DNA of 64,000 nt from SZUA-448 sp964602475 (lineage in GTDB: Bacteria; Bacillota; Clostridia; Lachnospirales; Lachnospiraceae): assembly GCA_964602475.1 (NCBI GenBank), contig CAZRRN010000005.1:11627-75626 (forward strand), given 5' to 3'. The position numbers and the translations under genes are program-made. Positions within the stretch are counted from its first letter, which is position 1, and each line of letters opens with the position of its first letter. Below are positions 9,671 through 18,742 of the stretch, in pieces. Below the pieces are notes generated by a model. That model did no database searches, was not told where the DNA came from, and saw only the letters and a program-made list of their open reading frames with translations.

Positions 9671-11044
9671 TTACCGCATATTGTCATGCATTTCCTGCAG
9701 ACGTTTTCGGTTCAAAGGGTACAGGACACCAAGCAGAAATGCCATGACCAGACAGATCAGACCAGGCAGCAGGGTTGCACAGGTATACATCTTTTCTGTG
9801 GTTTCTACGGTTACATTTGTAGCCTTGTAAGCGATGAGGCTTAATACCCCGGTCCCTAGTACACCGGCGATGGTCTGACCGACCTTCCTCATAAAAGTGA
9901 AGAATGCATACGCCGTTCCTTCATCCCTTTGGTGGGACAGTTGTTCCTGATAATCCACGGTATCTGTAGCAAGCGCCCAGATTTCAAAGACAAAGAAGGT
10001 CATTCCGAACCCGGACAGGAAGGTGAATACAAAGAAAATCGAAGGACTGGAAGTATGTAAAAAGAACAGGGCAAAGTTTGCAGCCGCGGCAAGCAGCATT
10101 CCCACAGCGCAGATCTCTTTCTTTCCTGTTTTCCGGATAATCTTTTGGATAAAAGGAATCAGAATCAGCATTGGCAGGTAAGTGAAAATTGTTACCAGTG
10201 AATACAGTCCGGGTTTTTTAAAGTAATCCAGAAACAGATAGTTATAGATGGTCTGAGTATACTGCTGCAGGGCAAGTAAAAGCATGGAAGCAAGACTTAA
10301 GACAACAAAGGGTCTGTTTTTTAACAGAATACCGATTGTTTTTCTGATTCCGGTGCTGTGCGATCCTTGCGGGGTCCGGACACGTTCTTTGGTCCATTTA
10401 TAACAGAGCTGGTATACAAAGATGCTTAAGACCGATAGAACGACTACACCGATAAACAGGCGGCTTCCGTTTAGAATTCTGGTGCCGTTGACGGTAGTGT
10501 AGACCAGCAGAGGAAGAACAATCTGTCCCGGAAGGGTTCCAAGACCTGCACCGATGGAACGAAACATGGAAAGGCTGGAACGTTCATACTCATTGCTTGT
10601 AATAACCGAGGCAAGGGAAGAATAGGGTATATTGATTGCAGTATAGAACATACCATATAGAATGTACGTTATGTAAGCATAGAGCAGGTACTGGTTTTCG
10701 CTCAAGCCGGGTATTTTAAGAAACATCAGTATTGCTGCACAAGCAAGCAGAGGGGAGGCGTGGAGAAGGTATGGACGGAATTTGCCATTCTTTCCGACCT
10801 TCCTTGAATCGACGATAATTCCCCAGATGGGATCATTTACAGCATCCCAGATACGTGCCACGAGGAACAGAATCATTATCTTCTCAGCTGAGATAAATAA
10901 TACATTGGTATAGTAGATCTGAAGAAAAGATCCAATGATACCGAAGGTAAGAATTCCGGCTGTATCTCCAAGTGCGTAGCCGATTTTGTCCTTCATTTTG
11001 ATCCCGTAGGTGCGATCATCTGTGGTAACATTTTCTGTATTCAT
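9671..11044 (-). CDS. GPH-family glycoside:cation symporter
   Basis: A 457-residue integral membrane protein with about twelve hydrophobic segments. The N-terminal DKIGYALGDTAG motif and the RIWDAVNDPIWG motif mark the glycoside-pentoside-hexuronide family (MelB/XynB/YicJ relatives), which import oligosaccharides or glycosides with Na+ or H+. It starts at ATG 11044 with GGGAGG upstream and lies 51 bases downstream of a GH31 gene in the same direction. The pairing resembles the yicJ-yicI arrangement: transporter plus alpha-glycosidase for an imported xyloside-type oligosaccharide. The exact sugar is inference. Confidence 0.93.
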   Translation of the reverse strand: MNTENVTTDDRTYGIKMKDKIGYALGDTAGILTFGIIGSFLQIYYTNVLFISAEKIMILFLVARIWDAVNDPIWGIIVDSRKVGKNGKFRPYLLHASPLLACAAILMFLKIPGLSENQYLLYAYITYILYGMFYTAINIPYSSLASVITSNEYERSSLSMFRSIGAGLGTLPGQIVLPLLVYTTVNGTRILNGSRLFIGVVVLSVLSIFVYQLCYKWTKERVRTPQGSHSTGIRKTIGILLKNRPFVVLSLASMLLLALQQYTQTIYNYLFLDYFKKPGLYSLVTIFTYLPMLILIPFIQKIIRKTGKKEICAVGMLLAAAANFALFFLHTSSPSIFFVFTFLSGFGMTFFVFEIWALATDTVDYQEQLSHQRDEGTAYAFFTFMRKVGQTIAGVLGTGVLSLIAYKATNVTVETTEKMYTCATLLPGLICLVMAFLLGVLYPLNRKRLQEMHDNMR

Positions 11045-11095
11045 TCCTATATCCTCCCGATTCTTTATTCGTAGCTAATAAAATATTACATATGG

Positions 11096-13615
11096 TTACA
11101 TACCGATGAAATCATGTGATATATCAGAAATTATTATACTGTAATCCTGACAGGGATTACTGTATTTGATAATAACCGTTCGTTTTGTCAGACTGTAGTA
11201 CCAGCCCTCCGATGCAGCCTCGAACTGTGTCCGGTTATGGAATACAGGAAGCAACCACGTTATTTGGTGCTGTAGAAATACCTCAACCGGGGCACGTTCT
11301 GCCGAGATTGCTTCAATAGTGATTTTCTCTGCGTAATCTGGGTAAGCTCCCTCAGACGATAAGTGAATACTGAACCGGTCGACAGTACGTTCCGAAACAA
11401 TGGTTGTTTTCCTGAATATTCCCTGAAGGTAGTCATTGGACACTCCGTCATCATCATACAGAAGAGCAGAGAACGGTTTCGCAGTACTGAGAACCAGATG
11501 AAGAGCAGTGACACGGTCATGCTCCATATTCATAATCGGATTATCGGCCATGAAAAGAACCGCGCCGTCACGCAGGAACATTGGGATGGTATCAAGCAAA
11601 ACGGGGACGGTAATAATCTGACCACCTTCATAGCAATGATAATTATCGTTCCAGTCATACCAACGGCAGCCGGCCGGCAGATAGACACTGCGGGTAACCG
11701 CTCCGGGTTCCAGAACATTTGCAACCAGAAGTGCATCTCCGAACAGATAGGTAAAGCTTTCTTCATACACGCCCGGATCTTCCTGAAAATCATAAACCAG
11801 AGCACGCATAATCGGAGCGCCGCTGATACTGGCAAGGTATTCGGCTGAGTACAGGTAAGGAGTCATGCGGTAGCGTAGCCGAAGTGCACTGCGAATCAGC
11901 GGGGTGGCTTCACTGTACATCCAGGGCTCTGTGACGGTATTGTCGCAGTTCGCGGAATGAATCGAGAAACGCGGCTGGAAGATTCCCTGCTGTATCCAGC
12001 GTACAAAGAGCTCCATTTCCGGAGCCGGACCGGCGAATCCACCGATATCTGCGCCTTCGTTCGGCTGTCCTGACAGCCCCATTCCGGTTATCGTCGGAAT
12101 ATTGTATTTTAACGTCTTCCAGTCTGTGTAGTTATCTCCGGCCCAGGTCTGGGCATAGCGCTGTATTCCGGCGCTGCCGCTGCGGCAGACAACATAAGGT
12201 CGCAGATTCGGGTTATAGCCGGTAACTGCCTCCGCACTGGTTTTACACATCAGAGTACTCATGAGAGGCTTTAACTGGCCAATAGTACCACCCTTCCCGT
12301 CAAAATCGCAGAGACTGTCCGTATCAAGCAGACTGTCATATTCGCAGTTGTCATTCCATATGGAATGGCAACCGTAACGAAGAAGCTGTTCTGTTAGCTG
12401 CGTTTTCCATTCCGCACGACCCTGCGGCGAAGTAAAATCCCAAAAGACTCCGTTGCCGCCCCACCATGGACCGACAGCGCTTTGCTTCGAATCGACAGAG
12501 CTTTTGATAAAAATACCCTTATTCTCCCATTCGGTTCGTTTTGGATGACATAACAGAACCCCTGGCTTAACATTGGCGACGACCGGTGCTTGCTTTTGCT
12601 GCATTTCCCGGAAAAAAGACTGTTCCTTCGGAAAACGTTCCTTATTCCATGTGAAAACACAGCGCTTTCCGTCCTGACAGGTGTACCCGCTGGAAAGATG
12701 AAAACCGTCCAGAGGAAGCCTCTCCGTTGCAGCTGTATCAATAAAGTCAAGAACTGCTTTATCACTGTCCTTTTCAAGCTCTGCATAGTACATACTGGAA
12801 CCCTGGTAGCCAAGTGCTCGCTTGGGAAGAAGAACAGGGCGCCCGGTCAGCGTCGTATACTGATTGAGAATTTCGGAAAAAGTCGGTCCGCCCATAAGAA
12901 AAAGGTCAAGCTCTCCGCTTTCTGCCTGCCAGTAGCTGTAGCGCGGCAGATAGTTGCTTTTTTCACACCCCATGTTGAAGACAGACTCGCTGAAATTATG
13001 ATAAAAGATACCGGCAGCTTTATGGGTGGAACGATTCAGTGAAATGTAAAAGGGAATATGCTTATACAGAGTATCAGCGGTGCAGGCATCATACCCCATG
13101 GCGTCTGTCGCACGTTCTCTTACCATGGTTTTGTTCTTGTTCAAAAGCCCGGCTTTTTCGCCGAACCCATAGAAGCAGTCGTCCTCCTGCATACAGCTGT
13201 ATGCCGTAATACGGCCGTTCTTTGTTCGGGTAAAGGGAGCACCTGGCAGAGTTGCATAGAGGGGAAGGTGGTGTGCCGGGTCGCTCGCTTCATATAAAAG
13301 AAGCTGAAGAGGATCCTTACGAACGACCAGCTGCAAAGCATTTCCGGTAAAATAAAGGACCTCATTTGTATCTTCTATGGAAGCGGGAGCAGGCTCGCGC
13401 CGGTTTCGTTCCTTTGAAAAAAGAAAATCCAGCCGATCCTCCCAGGCGGTTGTCATAAGACAATAGGATTCCTCCTGAAAATCACGGTCAAAGGATGTCC
13501 GAATCCGCAGTATTTTATCGGTGACCAGACAGAGAAGAATATCTGCAGTATCCGTATGAAGAATGCACATTCCTTCCTTCCAGTCAAATCCGGTTAACTT
13601 TGAACAGATATTCAT
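11096..13615 (-). CDS. GH31 glycosidase
   Basis: An 839-residue GH31 enzyme. The N-terminal beta-sandwich is followed by a barrel with the likely nucleophile D422 in SIWNDNCEYD and the likely acid/base D494 in WAGDNYTDW. The second half carries ADIGGF, RFSIHSAN and YLPAGCRWYDW segments typical of the family. It differs clearly from the GH31 at 1516-3885, so the two probably have different specificities. The start is ATG 13615 with GGAGG seven bases upstream. Its product likely hydrolyses the oligosaccharide imported by the adjacent GPH symporter. The divergent AraC gene at 13788 is the obvious candidate regulator. No signal peptide is seen. Confidence 0.9.
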   Translation of the reverse strand: MNICSKLTGFDWKEGMCILHTDTADILLCLVTDKILRIRTSFDRDFQEESYCLMTTAWEDRLDFLFSKERNRREPAPASIEDTNEVLYFTGNALQLVVRKDPLQLLLYEASDPAHHLPLYATLPGAPFTRTKNGRITAYSCMQEDDCFYGFGEKAGLLNKNKTMVRERATDAMGYDACTADTLYKHIPFYISLNRSTHKAAGIFYHNFSESVFNMGCEKSNYLPRYSYWQAESGELDLFLMGGPTFSEILNQYTTLTGRPVLLPKRALGYQGSSMYYAELEKDSDKAVLDFIDTAATERLPLDGFHLSSGYTCQDGKRCVFTWNKERFPKEQSFFREMQQKQAPVVANVKPGVLLCHPKRTEWENKGIFIKSSVDSKQSAVGPWWGGNGVFWDFTSPQGRAEWKTQLTEQLLRYGCHSIWNDNCEYDSLLDTDSLCDFDGKGGTIGQLKPLMSTLMCKTSAEAVTGYNPNLRPYVVCRSGSAGIQRYAQTWAGDNYTDWKTLKYNIPTITGMGLSGQPNEGADIGGFAGPAPEMELFVRWIQQGIFQPRFSIHSANCDNTVTEPWMYSEATPLIRSALRLRYRMTPYLYSAEYLASISGAPIMRALVYDFQEDPGVYEESFTYLFGDALLVANVLEPGAVTRSVYLPAGCRWYDWNDNYHCYEGGQIITVPVLLDTIPMFLRDGAVLFMADNPIMNMEHDRVTALHLVLSTAKPFSALLYDDDGVSNDYLQGIFRKTTIVSERTVDRFSIHLSSEGAYPDYAEKITIEAISAERAPVEVFLQHQITWLLPVFHNRTQFEAASEGWYYSLTKRTVIIKYSNPCQDYSIIISDISHDFIGM

Positions 13616-13711
13616 AAGTACCTCCGATTCTAATGCAAAAGTCTGACTGATTCATGTTGTCATCATACTCTTTTTATAGTTATGTTTCCATAGTCTTTTG
13701 TAATCAAAATA

Positions 13712-13740
13712 TTGAAAAATGTGATATGAACAAGTATAAT
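13712..13740 (+). promoter_or_regulatory. sigma-A-type promoter of the araC gene
   Basis: TTGAAA (13712-13717) and TATAAT (13735-13740) are spaced by 17 bases, about 48 bases ahead of the ATG at 13788. It lies in the 172-base divergent region between the GH31-symporter operon and the AraC gene, so the regulator may act on both. Confidence 0.7.
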
Positions 13741-13787
13741 ATTCTTCATTATATAATAAAAAACAATTATTTGTGAGAAGGGACAAC

Positions 13788-14717
13788 ATGGTACTAAACA
13801 ATCTTTTGCATATTACCGATTCACATCTGACCAAGGAGAATGCCCGAACCAGATTACAGGATGAGGTATTTTGTGCCGAAATCTATACAAACCGGCTGAA
13901 CCGGCATTCTGTTGTGCATTCTCATCCATATCATGAACTGGTTCTTCCGCTTTCGGGCAGTGACGTGATTTATTCGGTGGATGGCGGATTGTATCGTGTA
14001 CAGCTGGGAGAACTGGCTTTTTTTCCCGCCGAGACCTATCATTCCGGACAGTTTTGCGTAAACAGACAGGAATCGGAACGTCTGGTCATACAGATTGCCC
14101 GTTCTTTATGGGAACAGGCGGCACAAAGAACCAAAGCCCCGGTTCAGAAAACACTGCAGCATTTTCTGATTTTGTCCGAAGGAAAGGAAACGACAGCGGA
14201 TCTGATTGGATTGATTAATCGTGCGGCCAGGAGCAATGGTTCTACGAACAACATTCAGAGTGAAGTTTTGATTATCCTTATCACGGAGATACAGCTGCTG
14301 ATGACTCAGATGCTTGGCATAGACCGGCAAGCTGTACCGACCATGGTACATCCCCTCGCAGCTAGGGCAACCCTGTACCTGCAGGAGCACTTTAGAGAAA
14401 CGGATCTGACAGTCGAAAAGCTTGCGCGGACATTGTTTACCAGCCGGGAACACCTGTCCCGTCTGTTTAAGGAAAGCACAATGGAAAGTGTACATGGTTA
14501 CTTAACCGGACTGCGGATGCAGCAGGCTAGAAAACTGCTCAGTGAAGGAAGCTCGGTACTCACAGCAGGGAATGAAAGCGGATTTGCTAACTACAACAGC
14601 TTTCTGAAGGCATATCGAAGATTATATGGAACCACGCCGACCAGCTTTCGAACCAAAGCGATTTGCAGGTCTACGAAGGAGAAATCGAAAGCAGCAAAGA
14701 TTCCTGAGAAAGGTTGA
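13788..14717 (+). CDS. AraC family regulator (cupin + HTH)
   Basis: A 309-residue regulator. The N-terminal half has the cupin-like sugar-sensing fold (HSHPYHELVLPLSG, about residues 42-55, then a LGELAFFPAETYH segment), and the C-terminal hundred residues contain two helix-turn-helix units (LTVEKLARTLFTSREHLSRLFK and GFANYNSFLKAYRRLYG). ATG 13788 is chosen over the TTG at 13773 because AGAAGGGA sits about six bases upstream. It is divergent from the GH31-GPH operon and probably activates it in response to the incoming sugar, which is inference from position. Confidence 0.92.
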   Translation: MVLNNLLHITDSHLTKENARTRLQDEVFCAEIYTNRLNRHSVVHSHPYHELVLPLSGSDVIYSVDGGLYRVQLGELAFFPAETYHSGQFCVNRQESERLVIQIARSLWEQAAQRTKAPVQKTLQHFLILSEGKETTADLIGLINRAARSNGSTNNIQSEVLIILITEIQLLMTQMLGIDRQAVPTMVHPLAARATLYLQEHFRETDLTVEKLARTLFTSREHLSRLFKESTMESVHGYLTGLRMQQARKLLSEGSSVLTAGNESGFANYNSFLKAYRRLYGTTPTSFRTKAICRSTKEKSKAAKIPEKG

Positions 14718-14773
14718 GAAACAGAACGTTTTATGATATTCTGTATGAAACAAAAAAGGAGGAAATCTGTCCG

Positions 14774-16297
14774 GTGAAAAACCGTATTTATGCCTGTATT
14801 GATCTGAAATCATTCTATGCCTCAGTGGAGTGCGCCGAGCGGGGGCTTGATCCGCTTGCAGTCAATCTGGTTGTTGCGGACGTAAGCCGAACAGAAAAGA
14901 CAATTTGTCTTGCGGTTTCTCCGTCTCTTAAGAAATACGGAATTCCAGGCAGGGCAAGATTGTTTGAAGTAGTACAGAAGATTCGGGAAGTGAATGCGGA
15001 ACGGCTGCAGAAGGCACCTTACCACAGATTTAGCGGAGAGTCCTATGTTGCAGCAGAGCTTGAGAAGCACCCGGAGCTTGAACTGACCTATATTGCTGCA
15101 GCGCCGAGAATGGCACTGTATATGCAGTGCAGTACGACAATCTATGAGATTTATCTGAAATATATAGCTCCGGAGGATATACATGTTTATTCTATTGATG
15201 AGGTATTTCTTGATCTCACCGATTATCTTTCCACTTATCGTCTTTCTGCCCGGGAGCTGACCAGAAAAATGATCTGTGATGTCTTTGAAAACACCGGTAT
15301 TACAGCCACTGCAGGAATCGGAACGAATCTGTATCTAAGTAAAATAGCAATGGATATTGTGGCAAAGCATGCGGCACCGGACGAAAACGGGGCACGTCTT
15401 GCTGAACTAGACGAAATGAGCTATCGGAAAGAATTGTGGTCACATCGTCCGTTTACGGACTTTTGGCGTGTTGGGAAGGGGTATGCCGCTAAGCTGGAAG
15501 CAAACGGAATGTTTACCATGGGAGATGTAGCCCGCTGTTCTGTTGGAAAGCCGAATGAATTCTTTAACGAAGAGCTGCTCTACCGGCTGTTCGGTATCAA
15601 TGCAGAGCTGCTGATTGATCATGCATGGGGGTATGAACCCTGTATGATGTCTGAGATAAAGGCATATAAACCCGAAACTAACAGCATAAGCACAGGACAG
15701 GTGCTATCCTGTCCGTATACATTTGAAAAAACAAAGCTGATTGTACGCGAGATGACAGAGCTTCTGGTTCTTGACCTCGTGGAGAAGGGCATGGTGACGA
15801 ACCAGATTGTTCTTGAACTTGGTTATGATGTCGAAAGTCTGGCAAATCCAGAAATCTGCAGTGAATATCATGGGGAGATAACGACCGATCGTTATGGGCG
15901 GGATGTACCAAAGCATGCACATGGAACAGAGAATCTGGAACAATTTACCTCATCCACACGTTTGATTATGAACGCTGTTATGAAGCTGTTTGACAGGGTA
16001 GTCAACCCAAAGCTGCTTACGCGGAGACTGTCGATTACGGCAGCACATCTGGTCGATGCGACAGAAATGTCGAAAAGAATAGAGCCCGAGCAGTTGGATT
16101 TATTTACTGACTATGAAGCAGAAATGAAAAAACGTGAGACGGAGGAGGCGGAGCTTACACGCGAGAAAAATATGCAGCAGGCGATGATTTCCATAAAGAA
16201 AAAATACGGAAAGAATGCAATTCTTAAAGGAATGAATCTGGAAGAGGGAGCGACAACAATTGAGCGAAACCGGCAGATCGGAGGTCATAAGGCTTAA
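14774..16297 (+). CDS. Y-family DNA polymerase (UmuC/ImuB-like)
   Basis: A 507-residue translesion DNA polymerase of the Gram-positive UvrX/YqjW type. The metal-binding residues are visible: D10 in ACIDLKSFYASVEC and D141-E142 in YSIDEVFLD. A little-finger region and a coiled, charged tail (about 440-495) follow. GTG 14774 is chosen because the catalytic strand then starts within ten residues, as in the family, and AAAGGAGG lies upstream; the longer TTG-started frame overlaps araC. It sits 2 bases before a YolD-like gene, a known pairing for this polymerase subgroup. I found no clear LexA box upstream. Confidence 0.93.
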   Translation: MKNRIYACIDLKSFYASVECAERGLDPLAVNLVVADVSRTEKTICLAVSPSLKKYGIPGRARLFEVVQKIREVNAERLQKAPYHRFSGESYVAAELEKHPELELTYIAAAPRMALYMQCSTTIYEIYLKYIAPEDIHVYSIDEVFLDLTDYLSTYRLSARELTRKMICDVFENTGITATAGIGTNLYLSKIAMDIVAKHAAPDENGARLAELDEMSYRKELWSHRPFTDFWRVGKGYAAKLEANGMFTMGDVARCSVGKPNEFFNEELLYRLFGINAELLIDHAWGYEPCMMSEIKAYKPETNSISTGQVLSCPYTFEKTKLIVREMTELLVLDLVEKGMVTNQIVLELGYDVESLANPEICSEYHGEITTDRYGRDVPKHAHGTENLEQFTSSTRLIMNAVMKLFDRVVNPKLLTRRLSITAAHLVDATEMSKRIEPEQLDLFTDYEAEMKKRETEEAELTREKNMQQAMISIKKKYGKNAILKGMNLEEGATTIERNRQIGGHKA

Positions 16298-16299
16298 GA

Positions 16300-16728
16300 A
16301 TGGGAAATATAAGTAACTATGAAGATATCCTGTCCATGAAGCATCCGACATCACAAAAACATCCGCGGATGCCTGCTGCAGACAGGGCGGCGCAGTTCTC
16401 TCCGTTTGCTGCGCTGACCGGATTTGGCGAGGCAATTACCGAGAGCGGGCGGCTTACCGGACGCAGGACAGAACCGGATGAATATGAAAAGGAAGCCCTG
16501 GATCAAAAGCTTGCGCTTTTAGCAGAAAAGCTGCGCACTACGAAAGAAGTTGAAGCGGTATTTCTCTGCTTTCAAGAGGATGAACGAAAAGAGGGAGGCG
16601 AATACCGGTCTGTCAAGGGGATTGTGAAGCGAGTGGATGATTATTACCGGCTGATTAGATTGGTAGACGGAATTAATCTGCCCATCGACGATATCGTAGA
16701 GATAACGATGAAAGAAAACGCGGATTAA
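16300..16728 (+). CDS. YolD-like protein
   Basis: A 142-residue YolD-family protein. The conserved RMPAADRAAQFSPFAALTGF segment (about residues 24-43) and the C-terminal VKGIVKRVDDYYRLIRLVDG segment are diagnostic. YolD-like proteins are commonly encoded directly after Y-family polymerases and are thought to assist or regulate them in the SOS response. Here the ATG follows the polymerase stop codon by two bases, implying translational coupling. Some homologues of the YolD/polymerase pair sit on mobile elements, but no integrase or transposase is visible near this one. Confidence 0.9.
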   Translation: MGNISNYEDILSMKHPTSQKHPRMPAADRAAQFSPFAALTGFGEAITESGRLTGRRTEPDEYEKEALDQKLALLAEKLRTTKEVEAVFLCFQEDERKEGGEYRSVKGIVKRVDDYYRLIRLVDGINLPIDDIVEITMKENAD

Positions 16729-16788
16729 TGAATAAAGTATACAAATGTTAAATACAGATTTAATAATATTAAAAGGAGATTTAATAAC

Positions 16789-16986
16789 GTGAAAAGCTAT
16801 TTAATTGCCGATACTACTAAAGTCGAACGCATTGAAATCATCAAATCCTGGATGCCGGTTGAGGATGGGCTGGAGGATTGTGAGGTCGATATCTTTGAAA
16901 TGTATCGTGATTACATTGACGGAAGAAAAGAAATCGTAGAATGTAATGCAGCATTTCAAGCCGGATATCTCATGGAAGAACAATAG
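16789..16986 (+). CDS. small acidic protein of unknown function
   Basis: A 65-residue protein, not firmly recognised. The sequence is acidic, with no membrane segment, and the second half (EMYRDYIDGRKEIVECNAAF) is predicted helical. A GTG start is preceded by AAAAGGAG at ideal spacing, supporting real translation. An 11-base direct repeat AGATTTAATAA flanks this ribosome binding site (16756-16766 and 16777-16787). It lies between the polymerase/YolD pair and trmO. Small proteins of this general look are common in Lachnospiraceae, from memory only; no function is assigned. Confidence 0.7.
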   Translation: MKSYLIADTTKVERIEIIKSWMPVEDGLEDCEVDIFEMYRDYIDGRKEIVECNAAFQAGYLMEEQ

Positions 16987-17021
16987 TCGTTGTAGTACGG
17001 ACAGTAAGATAAAATGATCAA

Positions 17022-17084
17022 AAGTTTGGGCGGTGCCAAACTTAAGGTTGTTACCGTCTTCTGAAAAAAATCACCGTATGGAGG
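17022..17084 (+). promoter_or_regulatory. pseudoknot leader, copy A (upstream of trmO)
   Basis: AAGTTTGG (17022-17029) pairs with CCAAACTT (17036-17043), leaving the loop GCGGTG. CGGTG of the loop pairs with CACCG at 17072-17076 (plus a flanking G-U), immediately before ATGGAGG, which supplies the Shine-Dalgarno for the start at 17089. Between them is a weak small hairpin (GGT/ACC) and an A-rich run. The same layout and much of the sequence recurs upstream of other genes in this window. Confidence 0.7.
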
Positions 17085-17088
17085 GTAA

Positions 17089-17778
17089 ATGAAAATCATA
17101 GCAAGGATACGAAGTGATTTTCCGTCCAAGTTTGGTCTGCCAAGGCAGAGCGGACTGGTAGAGGAGCTTCGTTCTGCCATATTGTTTGAACCGGAATACA
17201 GAAATCCTGAAGCTTTGCGCGGACTGGAAGGGTTTTCTCATCTGTGGCTGATCTGGCAGTTCTCGGAAGCAGTACGGGAAACCTGGTCACCGACAGTCAG
17301 ACCGCCAAGACTTGGTGGAAATACAAGAATCGGAGTATTTGCAACGCGTTCTCCATTTCGACCGAATCCAATCGGACTGTCCTGTGTAAAGCTGCTTGGA
17401 ACCGGACAGGAGAGCGGTTACGGAACGGTATTGTATATCGGAGGTGCTGATCTGATGGACGGAACACCGATTTATGATATCAAACCGTATCTTCCGTATA
17501 CGGACTGTCATCCGGATGCAACGGAAGGCTTTACGGCACAGAACCGGGAGTATACCCTGAAGGTTGAAGTCCCTGAAGCTTACGGTAAGGTTCTTACCGG
17601 AAGCAGAAGAAAACAGCTGGAGGGAATTTTAGCTCAGGATCCCAGACCTTCTTATCAGGAAGATCCGGAACGGGTTTATGGATTTTCTTATGCGGAATAT
17701 GAGGTCAAGTTTCGTGTCCGGGAGAAGCTTCTTGAAGTGCTTTCAATTGAGATAAAGGGGGAAAATAATGAAAAATAA
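17089..17778 (+). CDS. trmO: tRNA m6t6A37 methyltransferase TrmO
   Basis: A 229-residue TrmO/TsaA (YaeB) family enzyme, which uses S-adenosylmethionine to N6-methylate t6A at position 37 of ANN-decoding tRNAs. Diagnostic segments are present: FPSKFGLPRQSGL near the start, GFSHLWLIWQF, then GVFATRSPFRPNPIGLS and DGTPIYDIKPYLPY. Length matches the long form with its C-terminal extension. The ATG lies nine bases after ATGGAGG of the pseudoknot leader, so its translation may be controlled by that structure. The last 11 bases overlap the next gene, an unrelated GH43, implying co-transcription. Confidence 0.95.
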   Translation: MKIIARIRSDFPSKFGLPRQSGLVEELRSAILFEPEYRNPEALRGLEGFSHLWLIWQFSEAVRETWSPTVRPPRLGGNTRIGVFATRSPFRPNPIGLSCVKLLGTGQESGYGTVLYIGGADLMDGTPIYDIKPYLPYTDCHPDATEGFTAQNREYTLKVEVPEAYGKVLTGSRRKQLEGILAQDPRPSYQEDPERVYGFSYAEYEVKFRVREKLLEVLSIEIKGENNEK

Positions 17779-18613
17779 TGAAATTAATATACGCGATCCG
17801 TTTGTACTGCCTTATGACGGAAAATACTATATGTTCGGAACAAGGGGAAGCAGCTGCTGGGGAGAAGGAAATGGATTTGACTGTTATGTCGGTACCGATT
17901 TAGAAAACTGGAGCGATCCGATTGAAGTATTTCATGCACCGGAGAATTTTTGGGCCGATAAGAATTTTTGGGCGCCTGAGGTACATGAATACCGCGGGAA
18001 ATTTTATCTTTTTGCCTCATTTAAGGCGGACGGGGTCTGTAGAGGAACCGAGATTTTGACTGCAGAAAAACCGACCGGACCATTTCACATTCACAGTGGC
18101 AGACCTCTGACTCCGCAGGACTGGGAATGCCTTGACGGAACATTTTATCAGGAACCGAAAGAGGATGGTCGTCCGTACATGGTATTCTGCCATGAATGGG
18201 TCCAGATTACAGATGGTACAATCTGTGCAGTTGCGCTGACAGAGGATCTTAAAAGAACCGCCGGACTTCCTAAGCTCCTGTTTCATGCCTCGGAGGCTCC
18301 ATGGATTGTTACAATCCGTGGTAAGAATTATGTAACTGACGGACCGTTCCTGTACAGAAGAGACGACGGGATTCTCTTGATGCTGTGGTCGAGCTTCGGA
18401 AAAGAAGGTTATACGCTTGCCGTGGCCGAATCAGTCAGCGGAACAATCCATGGACCATGGAAGCAGTGGGAAGAGCTGCTGTTCAAAAAGGACGGCGGAC
18501 ACGGGATGATCTTTCGTTCGTTTGACGGACGCATTATGGCAGCACTTCATTCACCAAATGATACCGAAAAGGAACGGCCTTGCTTCTTTGATATTACGAA
18601 TCGTATAAAATAG
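17768..18613 (+). CDS. GH43-type glycosidase
   Basis: A compact 281-residue single-domain five-bladed propeller. D10 (IRDPF) is the likely base and D123 (CLDGTF) the likely pKa modulator. At the third catalytic position GH43 normally has Glu in an EGP motif; here the corresponding segment reads VTDGPFLYR, so D191 would stand in unless the alignment is off. No signal peptide. It overlaps trmO by 11 bases and precedes the sugar ABC importer. Likely acts on arabino- or xylo-oligosaccharides inside the cell, but altered chemistry is possible given the Asp. Confidence 0.85.
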   Translation: MKNNEINIRDPFVLPYDGKYYMFGTRGSSCWGEGNGFDCYVGTDLENWSDPIEVFHAPENFWADKNFWAPEVHEYRGKFYLFASFKADGVCRGTEILTAEKPTGPFHIHSGRPLTPQDWECLDGTFYQEPKEDGRPYMVFCHEWVQITDGTICAVALTEDLKRTAGLPKLLFHASEAPWIVTIRGKNYVTDGPFLYRRDDGILLMLWSSFGKEGYTLAVAESVSGTIHGPWKQWEELLFKKDGGHGMIFRSFDGRIMAALHSPNDTEKERPCFFDITNRIK

Positions 18614-18626
18614 ATGGAAAAAGTAA

Positions 18627-18711
18627 ATATTGATTGAAAACACAAAATTATTCCTCGATGTTTTGCAAATAGTCCATCAATATTGACTGCAACAAATTCT
18701 AGACCTATAAT
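18627..18711 (+). promoter_or_regulatory. promoter and upstream dyad of the ABC importer operon
   Basis: TTGACT (18683-18688) and TATAAT (18706-18711) are spaced by 17 bases, 32 bases before the lipoprotein ATG. ATATTGAT (18627-18634) and ATCAATAT (18676-18683) form a perfect 8-bp inverted repeat whose second arm touches the -35 hexamer, a plausible activator or operator site. The AraC gene at 24221-25141 is a candidate regulator. Confidence 0.75.
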
Positions 18712-18742
18712 TGCCTTACCAACAATGAAGGGAGAGGGCATT

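Noticed and set aside
14700..14773. LexA/SOS box upstream of the Y-family polymerase
   Set aside because: GAAC occurs but no partner GTTC at the required spacing.
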